Positions 17,453 to 26,034 of a stretch of DNA of 64,000 nt are shown in pieces. Each line of letters begins with the position of its first letter. The stretch's first letter is position 1. The notes under the pieces were generated by a model. That model was not told the origin of the DNA, made no database searches, and worked only from the letters and a program-made list of their open reading frames with translations. Made by a program: the position numbers and the translations under genes. This DNA comes from Clavibacter sp. A6099 (GTDB lineage Bacteria; Actinomycetota; Actinomycetes; Actinomycetales; Microbacteriaceae): positions 1,054,001 through 1,118,000 of the forward strand of contig NZ_CP083439.1 in assembly GCF_021919125.1 (NCBI RefSeq). Reading direction: 5' to 3'.

Positions 17453-18747
17453 GCGCCGCGTTCGACGTCGTCGACCTGATCCGCACCAAGCGCGACGGCG
17501 GCCGCCTCTCGACCGCCGAGATCGACTGGCTCGTCGCCGCGTACACCGACCGCTACGTCGCGGACGAGCAGATGGCCGCGCTCGCCATGGCGATCCTCCT
17601 GCGCGGCATGGACCGCGCCGAGATCCGCGACCTCACGCTCGCGATGATCGCGAGCGGCGAGACGCTCGACTTCTCGCAGCTCGGCAAGCCCACGGTCGAC
17701 AAGCACTCCACGGGCGGCGTGGGCGACAAGATCACCCTCCCGCTCATGCCGCTGGTGGCCTCCTACGGCGTCGCGGTGCCGCAGCTGTCGGGCCGCGGCC
17801 TCGGCCACACGGGCGGCACGCTCGACAAGCTCGAGTCGATCCCCGGCTGGCGCGCCGACCTCTCCACCGAGGAGATGGTGCAGCAGATGAAGGACCACGG
17901 CGGCGTGATCTGCGCGGCCGGCAGCGGCCTCGCCCCCGCAGACAAGCGGCTCTACGCGCTGCGCGACACCACGGGCACGGTCGAGGCGATCCCGCTCATC
18001 GCCTCGAGCATCATGAGCAAGAAGATCGCGGAGGGCACGGGCGCGCTCGTGCTCGACGTGAAGTTCGGATCCGGCGCCTTCATGACGGACATCGACCGGT
18101 CGCGCGAGCTCGCCCGCACCATGGTCGAGCTCGGCACCGACGCCGGCGTGCGCACCACCGCGCTCCTCACCGACATGGACGTGCCGCTCGGCCTCGCCAT
18201 CGGCAACGCCAACGAGGTGCGCGAGTCCGTCGAGGTGCTCGCGGGCGGCGGCCCCGCCGACGTCGTCGAGCTCACGCTCGCGCTCGCGCGCGAGATGCTC
18301 GCCGCGGTCGGGATCCCGGACGCCGACGTCGACGTCGCCCTCCGCGACGGCCGGGCCATGGACTCGTGGCGCGCCACCGTGCGCGCGCAGGGCGGGGATC
18401 CGGACGCCGCCATGCCCGTCGCCCGCGAGACCCACGTGGTCACCGCGGAGCGCGACGGCGTGCTCGTGCAGCAGGACGCCCTCCCGTTCGGCATCGCCGC
18501 CTGGCGCCTCGGCGCAGGACGGGCGCGCCAGGGCGACGCCGTGCAGCACGCGGCCGGCGTCGACCTGCACGCGAAGCCGGGGGACCGCGTCCGCCGCGGC
18601 GACCCGCTGTTCACGCTCTCGACCGACGAGCCGGAGCGGTTCGCCCGCGCGCTGGAGTCGCTCGAGGGCGCCTACCGCGTCGGCGATCCGGAGGAGCACG
18701 TCGCGCGCGGCCCGCTGGTGCGGGAGCGCATCACCGCCGAGGGCTGA
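17449..18747 (+). CDS. deoA: Thymidine phosphorylase
   Basis: A 432-residue enzyme splitting thymidine or deoxyuridine with phosphate into base and deoxyribose-1-phosphate. The signature KHSTGGVGDKITLPLMP is near residue 85, followed by SGRGLGHTGGTLDKLES and the SSIMSKKIAEG motif; the C-terminal domain is the PYNP type. GTG at 17449 overlaps the cdd stop. Product deoxyuridine from cdd is its likely substrate. It is the last gene of the five-gene coupled set that begins at the ATPase. Confidence 0.95.
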   Translation: MSAAFDVVDLIRTKRDGGRLSTAEIDWLVAAYTDRYVADEQMAALAMAILLRGMDRAEIRDLTLAMIASGETLDFSQLGKPTVDKHSTGGVGDKITLPLMPLVASYGVAVPQLSGRGLGHTGGTLDKLESIPGWRADLSTEEMVQQMKDHGGVICAAGSGLAPADKRLYALRDTTGTVEAIPLIASSIMSKKIAEGTGALVLDVKFGSGAFMTDIDRSRELARTMVELGTDAGVRTTALLTDMDVPLGLAIGNANEVRESVEVLAGGGPADVVELTLALAREMLAAVGIPDADVDVALRDGRAMDSWRATVRAQGGDPDAAMPVARETHVVTAERDGVLVQQDALPFGIAAWRLGAGRARQGDAVQHAAGVDLHAKPGDRVRRGDPLFTLSTDEPERFARALESLEGAYRVGDPEEHVARGPLVRERITAEG

Positions 18748-18800
18748 TCCGCCGTCCGTCCGCCATCGTCACGCGACGACGGCCGGGTCGGCCCTGCGAC

Positions 18801-19736
18801 TCAGCCGATGCGCTCGAGCGCATCGACCACCACGTCCCAGAACCCGGCGTGGTCGAGGTCGACGGCGACCTGCGTCGTGCAGTCGGCGGGAGCGGGCCGG
18901 CGCAGGTCCGCGACGGTCATCCCGGTCGTGTGCGTGCCCGTGAGCTCGACGGAGATCGGCGCGCGCCGGACGCTCACCAGGCGAGGGTCGATCACGCGCG
19001 CGACGGCGCACGGGTCGTGCACGGGCGGGCTCGGGAAGTCCTGCCGGTCGTGGTACGCCCGGCCGTACGACTCCATCGAGTCGACCACGAACCGCGCAGC
19101 CGGCGTCCCCAGGGCCGCGATGCGCGCCATGACCTCGGGCGTCGCCGTCGCCTGGTACGTGAGGTCGAGGCCGACCATCGTCACGGGCCACGCCTCGCCG
19201 AAGACGATGTGCGCGGCCTCGGGGTCCACCGCGATGTTGAACTCCGCGACGGCCGTGCGGTTGCCCCGGTGGTAGCCGCCGCCCATGAGCACGACCTCCT
19301 TGACGCGCTCGACGATGCGCGGCTCGCGGCGCACCGCGAGCGCGATGTTGGTGAGCGCGCCGAGCGGCACCAGCGTGATCTCGCCGGGCGCGTGCGCCAT
19401 GACCGTCTCGATGATGAGGTCCACGGCGTGCCGCGGGTCGAGAGCGACGGTCGGCTCCGGCAGCTCGGGCCCGTCGAGCCCGGACTCGCCGTGGATCTCG
19501 GGCGCCGTCATCACGGGACGCACGAGCGGGCGCGCGCAGCCGGCGGCGACGGGCACGCCGTGGATCCCCGCGACGGTCGCGACCGCGAGCGCGTTCCGCG
19601 TCACCTTCTCCAGCGTCTGGTTCCCCGCCACGGTGGTGATGCCGACGAGCTCCACCTCGGGGCTCCCGTGGGCGAGCATCAGGGCGAGAGCGTCGTCGTG
19701 CCCCGGGTCGCAGTCGATCAGGATCTTGGTGGGCAT
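18801..19736 (-). CDS. Inosine/uridine-type nucleoside hydrolase
   Basis: A 311-residue calcium-dependent hydrolase that splits nucleosides into base and ribose. The N-terminal metal site ILIDCDPGHDDALALMLA gives Asp10, Asp14 and Asp15; the VPLGALTNIALAVRREP stretch and the later HDPCAVA motif are typical. The frame extends upstream to 19778, but the ATG at 19736 has GGAGG 5 nt before it and matches the family N-terminus. It converges on deoA and is divergent from add, within the nucleoside catabolic block. Purine versus pyrimidine preference cannot be told from sequence. Confidence 0.92.
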   Translation of the reverse strand: MPTKILIDCDPGHDDALALMLAHGSPEVELVGITTVAGNQTLEKVTRNALAVATVAGIHGVPVAAGCARPLVRPVMTAPEIHGESGLDGPELPEPTVALDPRHAVDLIIETVMAHAPGEITLVPLGALTNIALAVRREPRIVERVKEVVLMGGGYHRGNRTAVAEFNIAVDPEAAHIVFGEAWPVTMVGLDLTYQATATPEVMARIAALGTPAARFVVDSMESYGRAYHDRQDFPSPPVHDPCAVARVIDPRLVSVRRAPISVELTGTHTTGMTVADLRRPAPADCTTQVAVDLDHAGFWDVVVDALERIG

Positions 19737-19826
19737 GGGTCCTCCGGCTCGGGTCGCGGCCGCCGACGTCTCGCGCACCGATCGTTCGTGTGCCTACTAC
19801 CTCGGCGTGGGCCGCGTCGAGGCTAG

Positions 19827-19832
19827 TAGATT
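19827..19832 (+). promoter_or_regulatory. -10 box for add (TAGATT), leaderless
   Basis: TAGATT is followed by 6 nt and the ATG at 19839. The same box and spacing occur before the first BMP lipoprotein at 10412. Confidence 0.55.
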
Positions 19833-19838
19833 CGTCCC

Positions 19839-20957
19839 ATGACGATCGCTCCCGAGGACTCCACGCTGCCCGGAGGAGGGTCGTTCCGCGACCTCCCCAA
19901 GGTCTCCCTGCACGACCACCTCGACGGCGGCCTCCGCCCGGGGACGATCGTCGAGATCGCCGAGGAGATCGGGCTCGAGCTGCCCGCCGCGGGCGCCGAG
20001 GCGCTCGGCGAGTGGTTCCGCACCAGCGCCGACTCCGGATCTCTCGTCGACTACCTGAAGACCTTCGACGTCACCATCGCCGTCATGCAGACCGAGGAGC
20101 AGCTGGCGCGCGTCGCCCGCGAGTTCGTCGAGGACCTCGCGGACGACGGGGTCGTCTACGGCGAGATCCGCTGGGCGCCGGAGCAGCACCTCACCCGCGG
20201 GCTCTCGCTCGACCAGGCGGTCGAGGCCGTGCAGTCGGGCATCGAGGAGGCCGTGAGCGGCGTCGAGGAGGCGGGCGGATCCATCCGCGTCGGCCAGCTC
20301 GTCAGCGCCATGCGCCACCTCGACCGGGGCACCGAGATCGCGGAGCTCGCCATCCGCCACCGCGACCGCGGCGTCGTGGGCTTCGACATCGCCGGGCCCG
20401 AGGCGGGCTTCCCGCCGTCCCGCATGCAGGGCGCGTTCGACCTGCTGGCGCGCGAGTGGATGCCCCGCACGGTGCACGCGGGCGAGGCCGACGGCCTCGA
20501 GTCCATCCGCGGCGCGCTCCTCGACGGCCGTGCCCTGCGCCTCGGCCACGGCGTGCGCATCGCCGAGGACATCGAGGTCGACAGCGAGGAGGGCGAGGAC
20601 GTCTTCGTCACCCTCGGCACGCTCGCGCAGTGGATCAAGGACCGCGGCATCCCGCTCGAGCTCAGCCCGTCGTCGAACCTCCAGACCGGGGCCATCGAGG
20701 CCTGGGGCGACGAGATGGTCGACCACCCCTTCGACCTGCTCTACCAGCTCGGGTTCGCCGTCACGGTCAACACCGACAACCGCCTGATGAGCGGCACCAG
20801 CATCAGCCGCGAGCTGGCGCTCCTCACGGACGCGTTCGCCTACGACCTCGACGACCACGAGGTCTTCCAGCTCAACGCGGCCGCCGCGGCGTTCCTGCCG
20901 CTGGAGGAGCGCGAGGCGCTCGCCGACATCATCTCCGACGGGTTCGCCCGCCTGTAG
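19839..20957 (+). CDS. add: Adenosine deaminase
   Basis: A 372-residue zinc enzyme turning adenosine into inosine. Metal ligands are His25 and His27 in LHDHLDGGLRPG, with the HAGEADG motif carrying the catalytic Glu, HGVRI giving the next His, and NTDNRLMSGT giving the Asp pair. Length and motifs match the classical family. It has its own leaderless promoter and is followed by the PTS EIIA gene 70 bp downstream on the same strand. Confidence 0.94.
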   Translation: MTIAPEDSTLPGGGSFRDLPKVSLHDHLDGGLRPGTIVEIAEEIGLELPAAGAEALGEWFRTSADSGSLVDYLKTFDVTIAVMQTEEQLARVAREFVEDLADDGVVYGEIRWAPEQHLTRGLSLDQAVEAVQSGIEEAVSGVEEAGGSIRVGQLVSAMRHLDRGTEIAELAIRHRDRGVVGFDIAGPEAGFPPSRMQGAFDLLAREWMPRTVHAGEADGLESIRGALLDGRALRLGHGVRIAEDIEVDSEEGEDVFVTLGTLAQWIKDRGIPLELSPSSNLQTGAIEAWGDEMVDHPFDLLYQLGFAVTVNTDNRLMSGTSISRELALLTDAFAYDLDDHEVFQLNAAAAAFLPLEEREALADIISDGFARL

Positions 20958-21027
20958 CGCGGGGGCCACGGCCTCCCATCCCGCTCGTCCCGTCCCGCTC
21001 GCCGCTTCGACAGAGAGGTCGCACCCC

Positions 21028-21477
21028 GTGCTCCCACCGCTCCCGGACGACGCCGTCACGCTCGGCGCCGACGCCGCCGACTGGCGCGCCGCCGTGCGCC
21101 TCGTCGGCGACGCGCTCGTGCGATCCGGGGCGGCCACCGCGGAGTACGGGGACGCCATGATCCGCGTGGTCGAGGAGTTCGGCGCCTACGTCGTCATCGC
21201 CCCGGGTCTCGCGCTCGCGCACGCCCGGCCCGGTCCGGAGACGCTCGCGGACGGCCTCGCGGTGGTCACGCTCACCGAGCCGGTGGCGTTCGGGCACGCG
21301 CACAACGACCCCGTCGACGTCATCGTCGGCCTCGCGGTCACGACGGTCGACCGGCACGTCTCGTCGGTCGCCGACATGGCCAACATCTTCAACGACGCCT
21401 CCGCCATCCCGCGGCTGCGCGCCGCCACCACCGTCGACGAGGTCCGGCGCATCATGGCCGGCGAGGAGAGCGCATGA
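21028..21477 (+). CDS. PTS sugar transporter EIIA component (mannitol/ascorbate type)
   Basis: A 149-residue phosphocarrier. The phosphorylated histidine is His65 in the motif GLALAHARPGPE, typical of the fructose/mannitol/ascorbate EIIA superfamily. It starts at GTG 21028 with AGAGAGG upstream and overlaps the EIIB gene by 4 nt. A membrane EIIC component is expected next but is absent; a gene on the other strand occupies the place. It may serve an EIIC elsewhere or have a regulatory role. Confidence 0.88.
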   Translation: MLPPLPDDAVTLGADAADWRAAVRLVGDALVRSGAATAEYGDAMIRVVEEFGAYVVIAPGLALAHARPGPETLADGLAVVTLTEPVAFGHAHNDPVDVIVGLAVTTVDRHVSSVADMANIFNDASAIPRLRAATTVDEVRRIMAGEESA

Positions 21478-21746
21478 AGGTCGTCGCGATCTGCGGCGTG
21501 GGTATCGGCACGTCCGGCATCCTCAAGGTCAACGCGGAGCGGGCGCTCGCGCGGCTCGGCATCGAGGCGGACGTGACCGCGGCCGACCTCGCGAGCGTCG
21601 CCTCACTGGGCGAGGACGCGCAGGTGATCCTCACGTCGCCGGAGCTCGTGGACCGCATCGGGCCCACGTACGCCGACGTGGTGGTGATCGAGAACTACTT
21701 CGACCTCGAGGAGATCTCCGCCAAGCTCGACGCCGCGCTCGGCTGA
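21474..21746 (+). CDS. PTS sugar transporter EIIB component (ascorbate/galactitol type)
   Basis: A 90-residue EIIB with the active-site loop ICGVGIGTS, whose Cys7 would carry the phosphate from EIIA. The ATG overlaps the EIIA stop by 4 nt. Its last 52 nt overlap the 3' end of the convergent membrane-protein gene. No EIIC is seen within the window, so this EIIA-EIIB pair is incomplete locally. Confidence 0.88.
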   Translation: MKVVAICGVGIGTSGILKVNAERALARLGIEADVTAADLASVASLGEDAQVILTSPELVDRIGPTYADVVVIENYFDLEEISAKLDAALG

Positions 21747-22705
21747 TCCGCCCCGGCGGCGGTCGATGCCGCATCGGCCGTCGAGATGGGGACCGGGCCG
21801 CCGCGGGCGACGACGATCCCGGCCGCGAGGAGCGCCGCCCCGGCGATCGCCGCTCCGGCCGCGATCACGGCCGGCGACGGGCCGGTGATCGGCTGGCCCG
21901 CGAGCGCCTGCGCGGTGACGAGCGCGACCACCGCGAGGTACGCGACGGCCGCGATCGCCGTCAGCCGCACGCGCACCCGGTCGGGCGCCAGCGCCGGGAT
22001 CCGCCGCGCCGCGAGCCCGAGGAGCAGCGCCGCGACGGGCAGCAGCTGCAGCGCGTGCATCCCGACGAAGTGGGGGATCCGCAGGTCGCCCGACGTGGTG
22101 CTCCAGCCGAGCACGGGGAGCCCCGGACCGCCGTCGGCCGTGCCCACCGTGTGCGCGCCGGCCACGCCGTGGAAGTCGGCGAGCTGCGCCGCGGTCGGGG
22201 AGGTCATGAGGTACGCGAGGCCGATGCCGACCAGCGCGATGAGGGCGCCGGCGCGGATCCCGAACGTCAGGGCCGGGTCCGGCAGCCGCAGGCGCAGCAC
22301 GGCCAGGCTCGTGAGGAAGGCGCACAGGTACAGCACGGTGACGGAGGCCGCCATGACGCCCCATAGAGCGGTCGCCAGCGGGGTCGATACGTTGAAGTGG
22401 CTCGTCGTCCCGGCCGCCGCCGCGCCCACGATGACCGCCTGCTCGATGACGAGCGCCACCGCGATCACCGTCCCCACGACGTGGGCCTGCCGCCGGAAGC
22501 GCGGGAGCCGCGCGATGAGCCACGCCCACGAGACGGCGTAGACGAGGATCGACAGCGAGAACTTGGCGGGCTTGTCCCAGACGGGCGCGCCCGTCACGAC
22601 GCGGTCGTCGACCAGGCCGCCCACGAGGCAGGCCGCCGCGACGACGGCCATGAGCGCGGCGACCGCCATGAGAGGACGGTGCCAGCCGAATGCGCGGCGG
22701 ATCAT
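21695..22705 (-). CDS. Polytopic membrane protein of unknown function
   Basis: A 336-residue protein with about eight hydrophobic segments. Recognisable stretches are PVWDKPAKFSLSILVYAVSW near residue 45, LYLCAFLTSLAVLRL, FHGVAGAHTVGT, and GDLRIPHFVGMHALQLLPVA, whose His residues in or near membrane segments could bind a metal or heme (speculation). The Ala/Ser-rich C-terminal tail overlaps the EIIB gene. The ATG at 22705 overlaps the MerR regulator stop by 4 nt, so the two are made together and the regulator may control this pair. I do not recognise a known function. Confidence 0.8.
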   Translation of the reverse strand: MIRRAFGWHRPLMAVAALMAVVAAACLVGGLVDDRVVTGAPVWDKPAKFSLSILVYAVSWAWLIARLPRFRRQAHVVGTVIAVALVIEQAVIVGAAAAGTTSHFNVSTPLATALWGVMAASVTVLYLCAFLTSLAVLRLRLPDPALTFGIRAGALIALVGIGLAYLMTSPTAAQLADFHGVAGAHTVGTADGGPGLPVLGWSTTSGDLRIPHFVGMHALQLLPVAALLLGLAARRIPALAPDRVRVRLTAIAAVAYLAVVALVTAQALAGQPITGPSPAVIAAGAAIAGAALLAAGIVVARGGPVPISTADAASTAAGADQPSAASSLAEISSRSK

Positions 22706-23328
22706 GACGCGGTCTTCGTGGGCATCGCGATGGTGGCCTGCGCGATCCGCCGGAGCCCGGCGGCCAGCTCGTCGCCGAGCACGGTGCCGACGACCATGAG
22801 CTCGGCCATCGCCGTGCGGTCGGGCCGGGCGCTCACCCCCGCGAGGTCGGCCTCGGCCTGCACGCCCGCCGCCTCGGCGTAGCGCGCGAGGTAGCCGTCC
22901 TCCACCGGGTGCCCGGAGCGCGCGAAGGCGTCGACCGCCCGCGCTGCCTGCGCGCGGCCGGCGTGCCCGTCCAGGACGCACCAGCCGGCCGCCTCGGTGA
23001 CCGCGTCGATCCGGGCGAGCGCGTCGGACGCGGGCGGCTCCGTCGCCGGCGGGCCGGGCGTGAGGGCGTCCTGCGCGACCGCGAAGACGTCCTGCACGCG
23101 GCGGTCGTCGTCGTCGAGCACGGCCAGGACCTCGCGGGCCCGGGCGACGGGCAGCCGCCCGACGTCGATGAGCGCGCGGATCAGCCGGATCCGCCGCGCG
23201 TGCTCGTCGTCGTAGTCGGTGCGGTTGCCGCCGATGCGGGTGCCCGCGGGCAGCAGGCCCTCGCGGACGTAGTACTTGACGGTGGCCGGCGGGACGCCCG
23301 TGGTCTCGGCCAGCTCGGTGATGCGCAT
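22702..23328 (-). CDS. MerR-family transcriptional regulator
   Basis: A 208-residue regulator. The N-terminal winged helix reads MRITELAETTGVPPATVKYY followed by VREGLLPAGTRIGGNRTDY, the standard MerR layout, with a dimerisation helix to about residue 95. The C-terminal region is Ala/Asp-rich without the Cys cluster of metal sensors, so an organic ligand or other cue is more likely. TAACCT lies 6 nt before the ATG, indicating a leaderless mRNA. It is coupled to the membrane protein downstream. Confidence 0.88.
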   Translation of the reverse strand: MRITELAETTGVPPATVKYYVREGLLPAGTRIGGNRTDYDDEHARRIRLIRALIDVGRLPVARAREVLAVLDDDDRRVQDVFAVAQDALTPGPPATEPPASDALARIDAVTEAAGWCVLDGHAGRAQAARAVDAFARSGHPVEDGYLARYAEAAGVQAEADLAGVSARPDRTAMAELMVVGTVLGDELAAGLRRIAQATIAMPTKTAS

Positions 23329-23334
23329 GCCGCG

Positions 23335-23340
23335 AGGTTA
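23335..23340 (-). promoter_or_regulatory. -10 box for the MerR gene (TAACCT), leaderless
   Basis: TAACCT on the minus strand lies 6 nt from the ATG at 23328. MerR proteins often bind their own promoter; no clear dyad was seen here. Confidence 0.45.
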
Positions 23341-23416
23341 GCGCACTGATAGCTCCACTACCAGTGAACGTCGCGCACACGCCCGCGGGCCGCCCGACGG
23401 CCCGCGGGTGCCCGCC

Positions 23417-25120
23417 TCAGACCTCGAGCAGGAGCGGCACGGCCTGCGCCAGGTCGGCGACGACGGCACGCGCGGCGTCGCGGCGCTCGGCCACGGTGCC
23501 CTCGGTGCTCTGCGCGTCGAGGTAGACCTTGATCTTCGGCTCCGTGCCGCTCGGACGCACGATGAGCCGCGCGCCGTCGCCCAGGTGGAAGCGGAGCACG
23601 TCGCTCGGCGGCAGGTCGGCCGTGCCCTCGGCGAGGTCGTCCATGCGCTCGACGCGACGGGATCCGATCGACGTCGGCGGCGACTGCCTGAGCTTCGCCA
23701 TGATCCGCGGGATGACGGCGAGGTCGGTGACGCGCACCGAGATCTGGTCGCTCGCGAAGGAGCCGAACCGCTCGGCGAACTCGCGGTCGTAGTCGTCGAT
23801 GGTCTGCCCGCGCGACTTGAGCAGCATCACGCCGTGCAGCACGGCGACGGCGGCGGAGATGCCGTCCTTGTCGCTCGTGATCCAGGGCGCGACCAGGTAG
23901 CCGAGCGCCTCCTCGTATCCGTAGATCAGATCCGGCACGCGGCTGATCCACTTGAACCCCGTGAGCGTCTCGCGGTAGCCGAAGCCCAGCTCCCGGGCGA
24001 CGACCTCGAGCGCGGGGGAGGAGACGAGGGACGAGGCGAACGTGCCCGTGTTGCCGTCGGCGGCGTAGCGCTCGGCGATGCCCAGGCCGAGCAGCATGCC
24101 GACCTCGTTGCCCGAGAGGCGGCGCCAGGCCCCGTGCTCGTCCGCGATGGCGACCGCGAGCCGGTCGGCGTCGGGGTCGTTGGCGATGATGAGCTCGGCG
24201 TCGGACCGCACGGCCGCCTCGAACGCGAGGTCGAGCGCGCCCGGCTCCTCGGGGTTCGGGAAGTCGACCGTGGGGAAGTCGGGGTCGGGATCCGCCTGCG
24301 CGGCGACGACGACGGGCGCGTCGACGCCGACCGCGTCGAACACGCGCGCCGCGGTCTCCCACCCGACGCCGTGCAGCGGCGTGTAGACCCACTTCAGGGG
24401 GGCGAGCGGGGCGGCGAACAGGTCGGCCGTCTCCTCGACGTAGGCGTCGATCAGCGTCTCGGGCGCGATCTCGAAGTCGTCCGCCGTCGGCAGCTGCTGC
24501 ACGGTGCGCTCGCCGGCGGCCTTGTGGATGAAGGCCGCGATGTCGCGGTCGGCCGGGCTGACGATCTGCGCGCCGTGGTCCTCGTCGCCGAGGTAGACCT
24601 TGTAGCCGTTGTCGCGCGCCGGGTTGTGCGACGCCGTGACCATGACGCCCGCGCTCACGGCGAGGTGCTTCACCGCGTACGCGAGGACGGGAGTGGGCAG
24701 GGCCCGGGGGAGCAGCACCGTGCGGACGCCTGCGCCGGCCATGATCCGCGCGGTGTCCTCGGCGAAGACCCGGGAGTTGTGGCGCCCGTCGTAGCCGATG
24801 ACGATGCTGGGCCGCGGGCTGCGGCTGCGGAGGTAGTCGGCGAAGCCGGCGGCGGCCTGCGAGACGAGCACGCGGTTCATGCGGTTCGGACCCGCGCCCA
24901 GCTCGCCGCGGAGCCCGGCGGTGCCGAACTGGAGGCGCGTCTGGAAGCGGTCGCGGATCCCGGCGGCCGCCTGCTCGCGGTCGGCCGCGGAGGCCCCGGC
25001 GGCGGTGCCGTCGACGAGGGCGAGCAGCTCGTCGACCTCGGCGCGCGTGACGGGATCCGGGTCCTGCGCCTGCCAGGCGCGCGCGGCCGCGACCAGCGCC
25101 GCGGTCTCCTCGCGGCTCAC
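23417..25120 (-). CDS. pmmB: Phosphohexomutase (phosphomannomutase/phosphoglucomutase family, long form)
   Basis: A 567-residue alpha-D-phosphohexomutase. The phosphoserine loop is VTASHNPARDNGYK, the metal loop NDPDADRLAVAI, the sugar loop GFKWISR, and the C-terminal phosphate-binding loop RPSGTEPKIKVY. The start GTG at 25120 overlaps the nucleoside phosphorylase stop (GTGA). In mycobacteria the same neighbour is called PmmB. Its pairing with the phosphorylase suggests it could move phosphate on pentose-1-phosphates as well as on hexose phosphates; the true substrate is open. Confidence 0.88.
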   Translation of the reverse strand: MSREETAALVAAARAWQAQDPDPVTRAEVDELLALVDGTAAGASAADREQAAAGIRDRFQTRLQFGTAGLRGELGAGPNRMNRVLVSQAAAGFADYLRSRSPRPSIVIGYDGRHNSRVFAEDTARIMAGAGVRTVLLPRALPTPVLAYAVKHLAVSAGVMVTASHNPARDNGYKVYLGDEDHGAQIVSPADRDIAAFIHKAAGERTVQQLPTADDFEIAPETLIDAYVEETADLFAAPLAPLKWVYTPLHGVGWETAARVFDAVGVDAPVVVAAQADPDPDFPTVDFPNPEEPGALDLAFEAAVRSDAELIIANDPDADRLAVAIADEHGAWRRLSGNEVGMLLGLGIAERYAADGNTGTFASSLVSSPALEVVARELGFGYRETLTGFKWISRVPDLIYGYEEALGYLVAPWITSDKDGISAAVAVLHGVMLLKSRGQTIDDYDREFAERFGSFASDQISVRVTDLAVIPRIMAKLRQSPPTSIGSRRVERMDDLAEGTADLPPSDVLRFHLGDGARLIVRPSGTEPKIKVYLDAQSTEGTVAERRDAARAVVADLAQAVPLLLEV

Positions 25121-25944
25121 AGGGCGCCCACGATGCGCGCGAGCATGCCGCCGATGCGGCCCTCGGCGGCGCGGCCGGCCTCGATGACCTCCTCGTGGCT
25201 GAGCGGGGTCTTCTGGATCCCGGCGGCGAGGTTCGTGATGAGCGACATGCCCAGCACCTCCATGCCGGCCTCGCGCGCGGCGATGGCCTCGAGCGCGGTG
25301 GACATGCCGACGATGTGGCCGCCGATCGCCTTCGCCATCCGCACCTCGGCCGGCGTCTCGTAGTGCGGGCCGCGGAACTGGCAGTAGACGCCCTCGTCGA
25401 GGTCGGGCTCGACCTCGTGGGCGATCGCCCGGAGCCTCGCCGAGTAGAGGTCGGTGAGGTCGATGAAGGTCGCGCCCTCGAGCGGGGAGTCGGCGGTGAG
25501 GTTGATGTGGTCGCTGATGAGGACGGGGGTGCCGGGGGTCCAGTGCTCCTTGATGCCGCCCGCGCCGTTGGTGAGGATCATGGTCTTCGCGCCGGTCGCG
25601 GCGGCGGTGCGCACGCTGTGCACGACCCGGCGGACGCCGTGGCCCTCGTAGTAGTGGGTGCGCGCGCCGATGACGAGGGCGCGGCGGCCGGAGGGCAGCA
25701 GGACGCTGCGGAGCGAGCCGACGTGGCCCTCCAGCGCGGGCTTCGAGAAGCCGACGACCTCCGTCGCGGGGATCGTCGCGGTGGTCTCGCCGATGAGATC
25801 CGCCGCCTTCCCCCATCCGCTGCCGAGCGTGAGGGCGATGTCGTGGCGCTCGACGCCCGTGAGCTCGGCGATCTGCCCGGCCGCCTGCCGCGCGATCTCC
25901 TGGGGGTCGGCGTCGGGCGACTCGAGGGGGTTGCTGTACGTCAT
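25117..25944 (-). CDS. deoD: Purine-nucleoside phosphorylase (trimeric type)
   Basis: A 275-residue enzyme that releases purine base from inosine or guanosine using phosphate. Family motifs are LTLGSGWGKAADLIG, TRTHYYEGHG read here as ARTHYYEGHG, NGAGGIKEHW, and the RGPHYETPAEVRM active-site stretch. The length fits the trimeric PNP family (also called PunA). It has a leaderless promoter (TAGGAT 6 nt upstream). Inosine made by adenosine deaminase is a likely substrate. Confidence 0.94.
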   Translation of the reverse strand: MTYSNPLESPDADPQEIARQAAGQIAELTGVERHDIALTLGSGWGKAADLIGETTATIPATEVVGFSKPALEGHVGSLRSVLLPSGRRALVIGARTHYYEGHGVRRVVHSVRTAAATGAKTMILTNGAGGIKEHWTPGTPVLISDHINLTADSPLEGATFIDLTDLYSARLRAIAHEVEPDLDEGVYCQFRGPHYETPAEVRMAKAIGGHIVGMSTALEAIAAREAGMEVLGMSLITNLAAGIQKTPLSHEEVIEAGRAAEGRIGGMLARIVGAL

Positions 25945-25950
25945 GCCCCG

Positions 25951-25956
25951 ATCCTA
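25951..25956 (-). promoter_or_regulatory. -10 box for purine-nucleoside phosphorylase (TAGGAT), leaderless
   Basis: TAGGAT on the minus strand is separated by 6 nt from the ATG at 25944. The same box as for xth. Confidence 0.55.
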
Positions 25957-26034
25957 AATGCGCGGGCGCGGGCGGCCCCGGCCGCCACGACGAGCGGGTT
26001 CGCGCGGGCCGCGGGCCTACGGGATGATGTGCGC

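Noticed and set aside
23417-25120. Annotation of the phosphohexomutase as a dedicated phosphopentomutase
   Set aside because: The context with nucleoside phosphorylase is suggestive, but all visible motifs are those of the general phosphohexomutase family, so substrate is left open.
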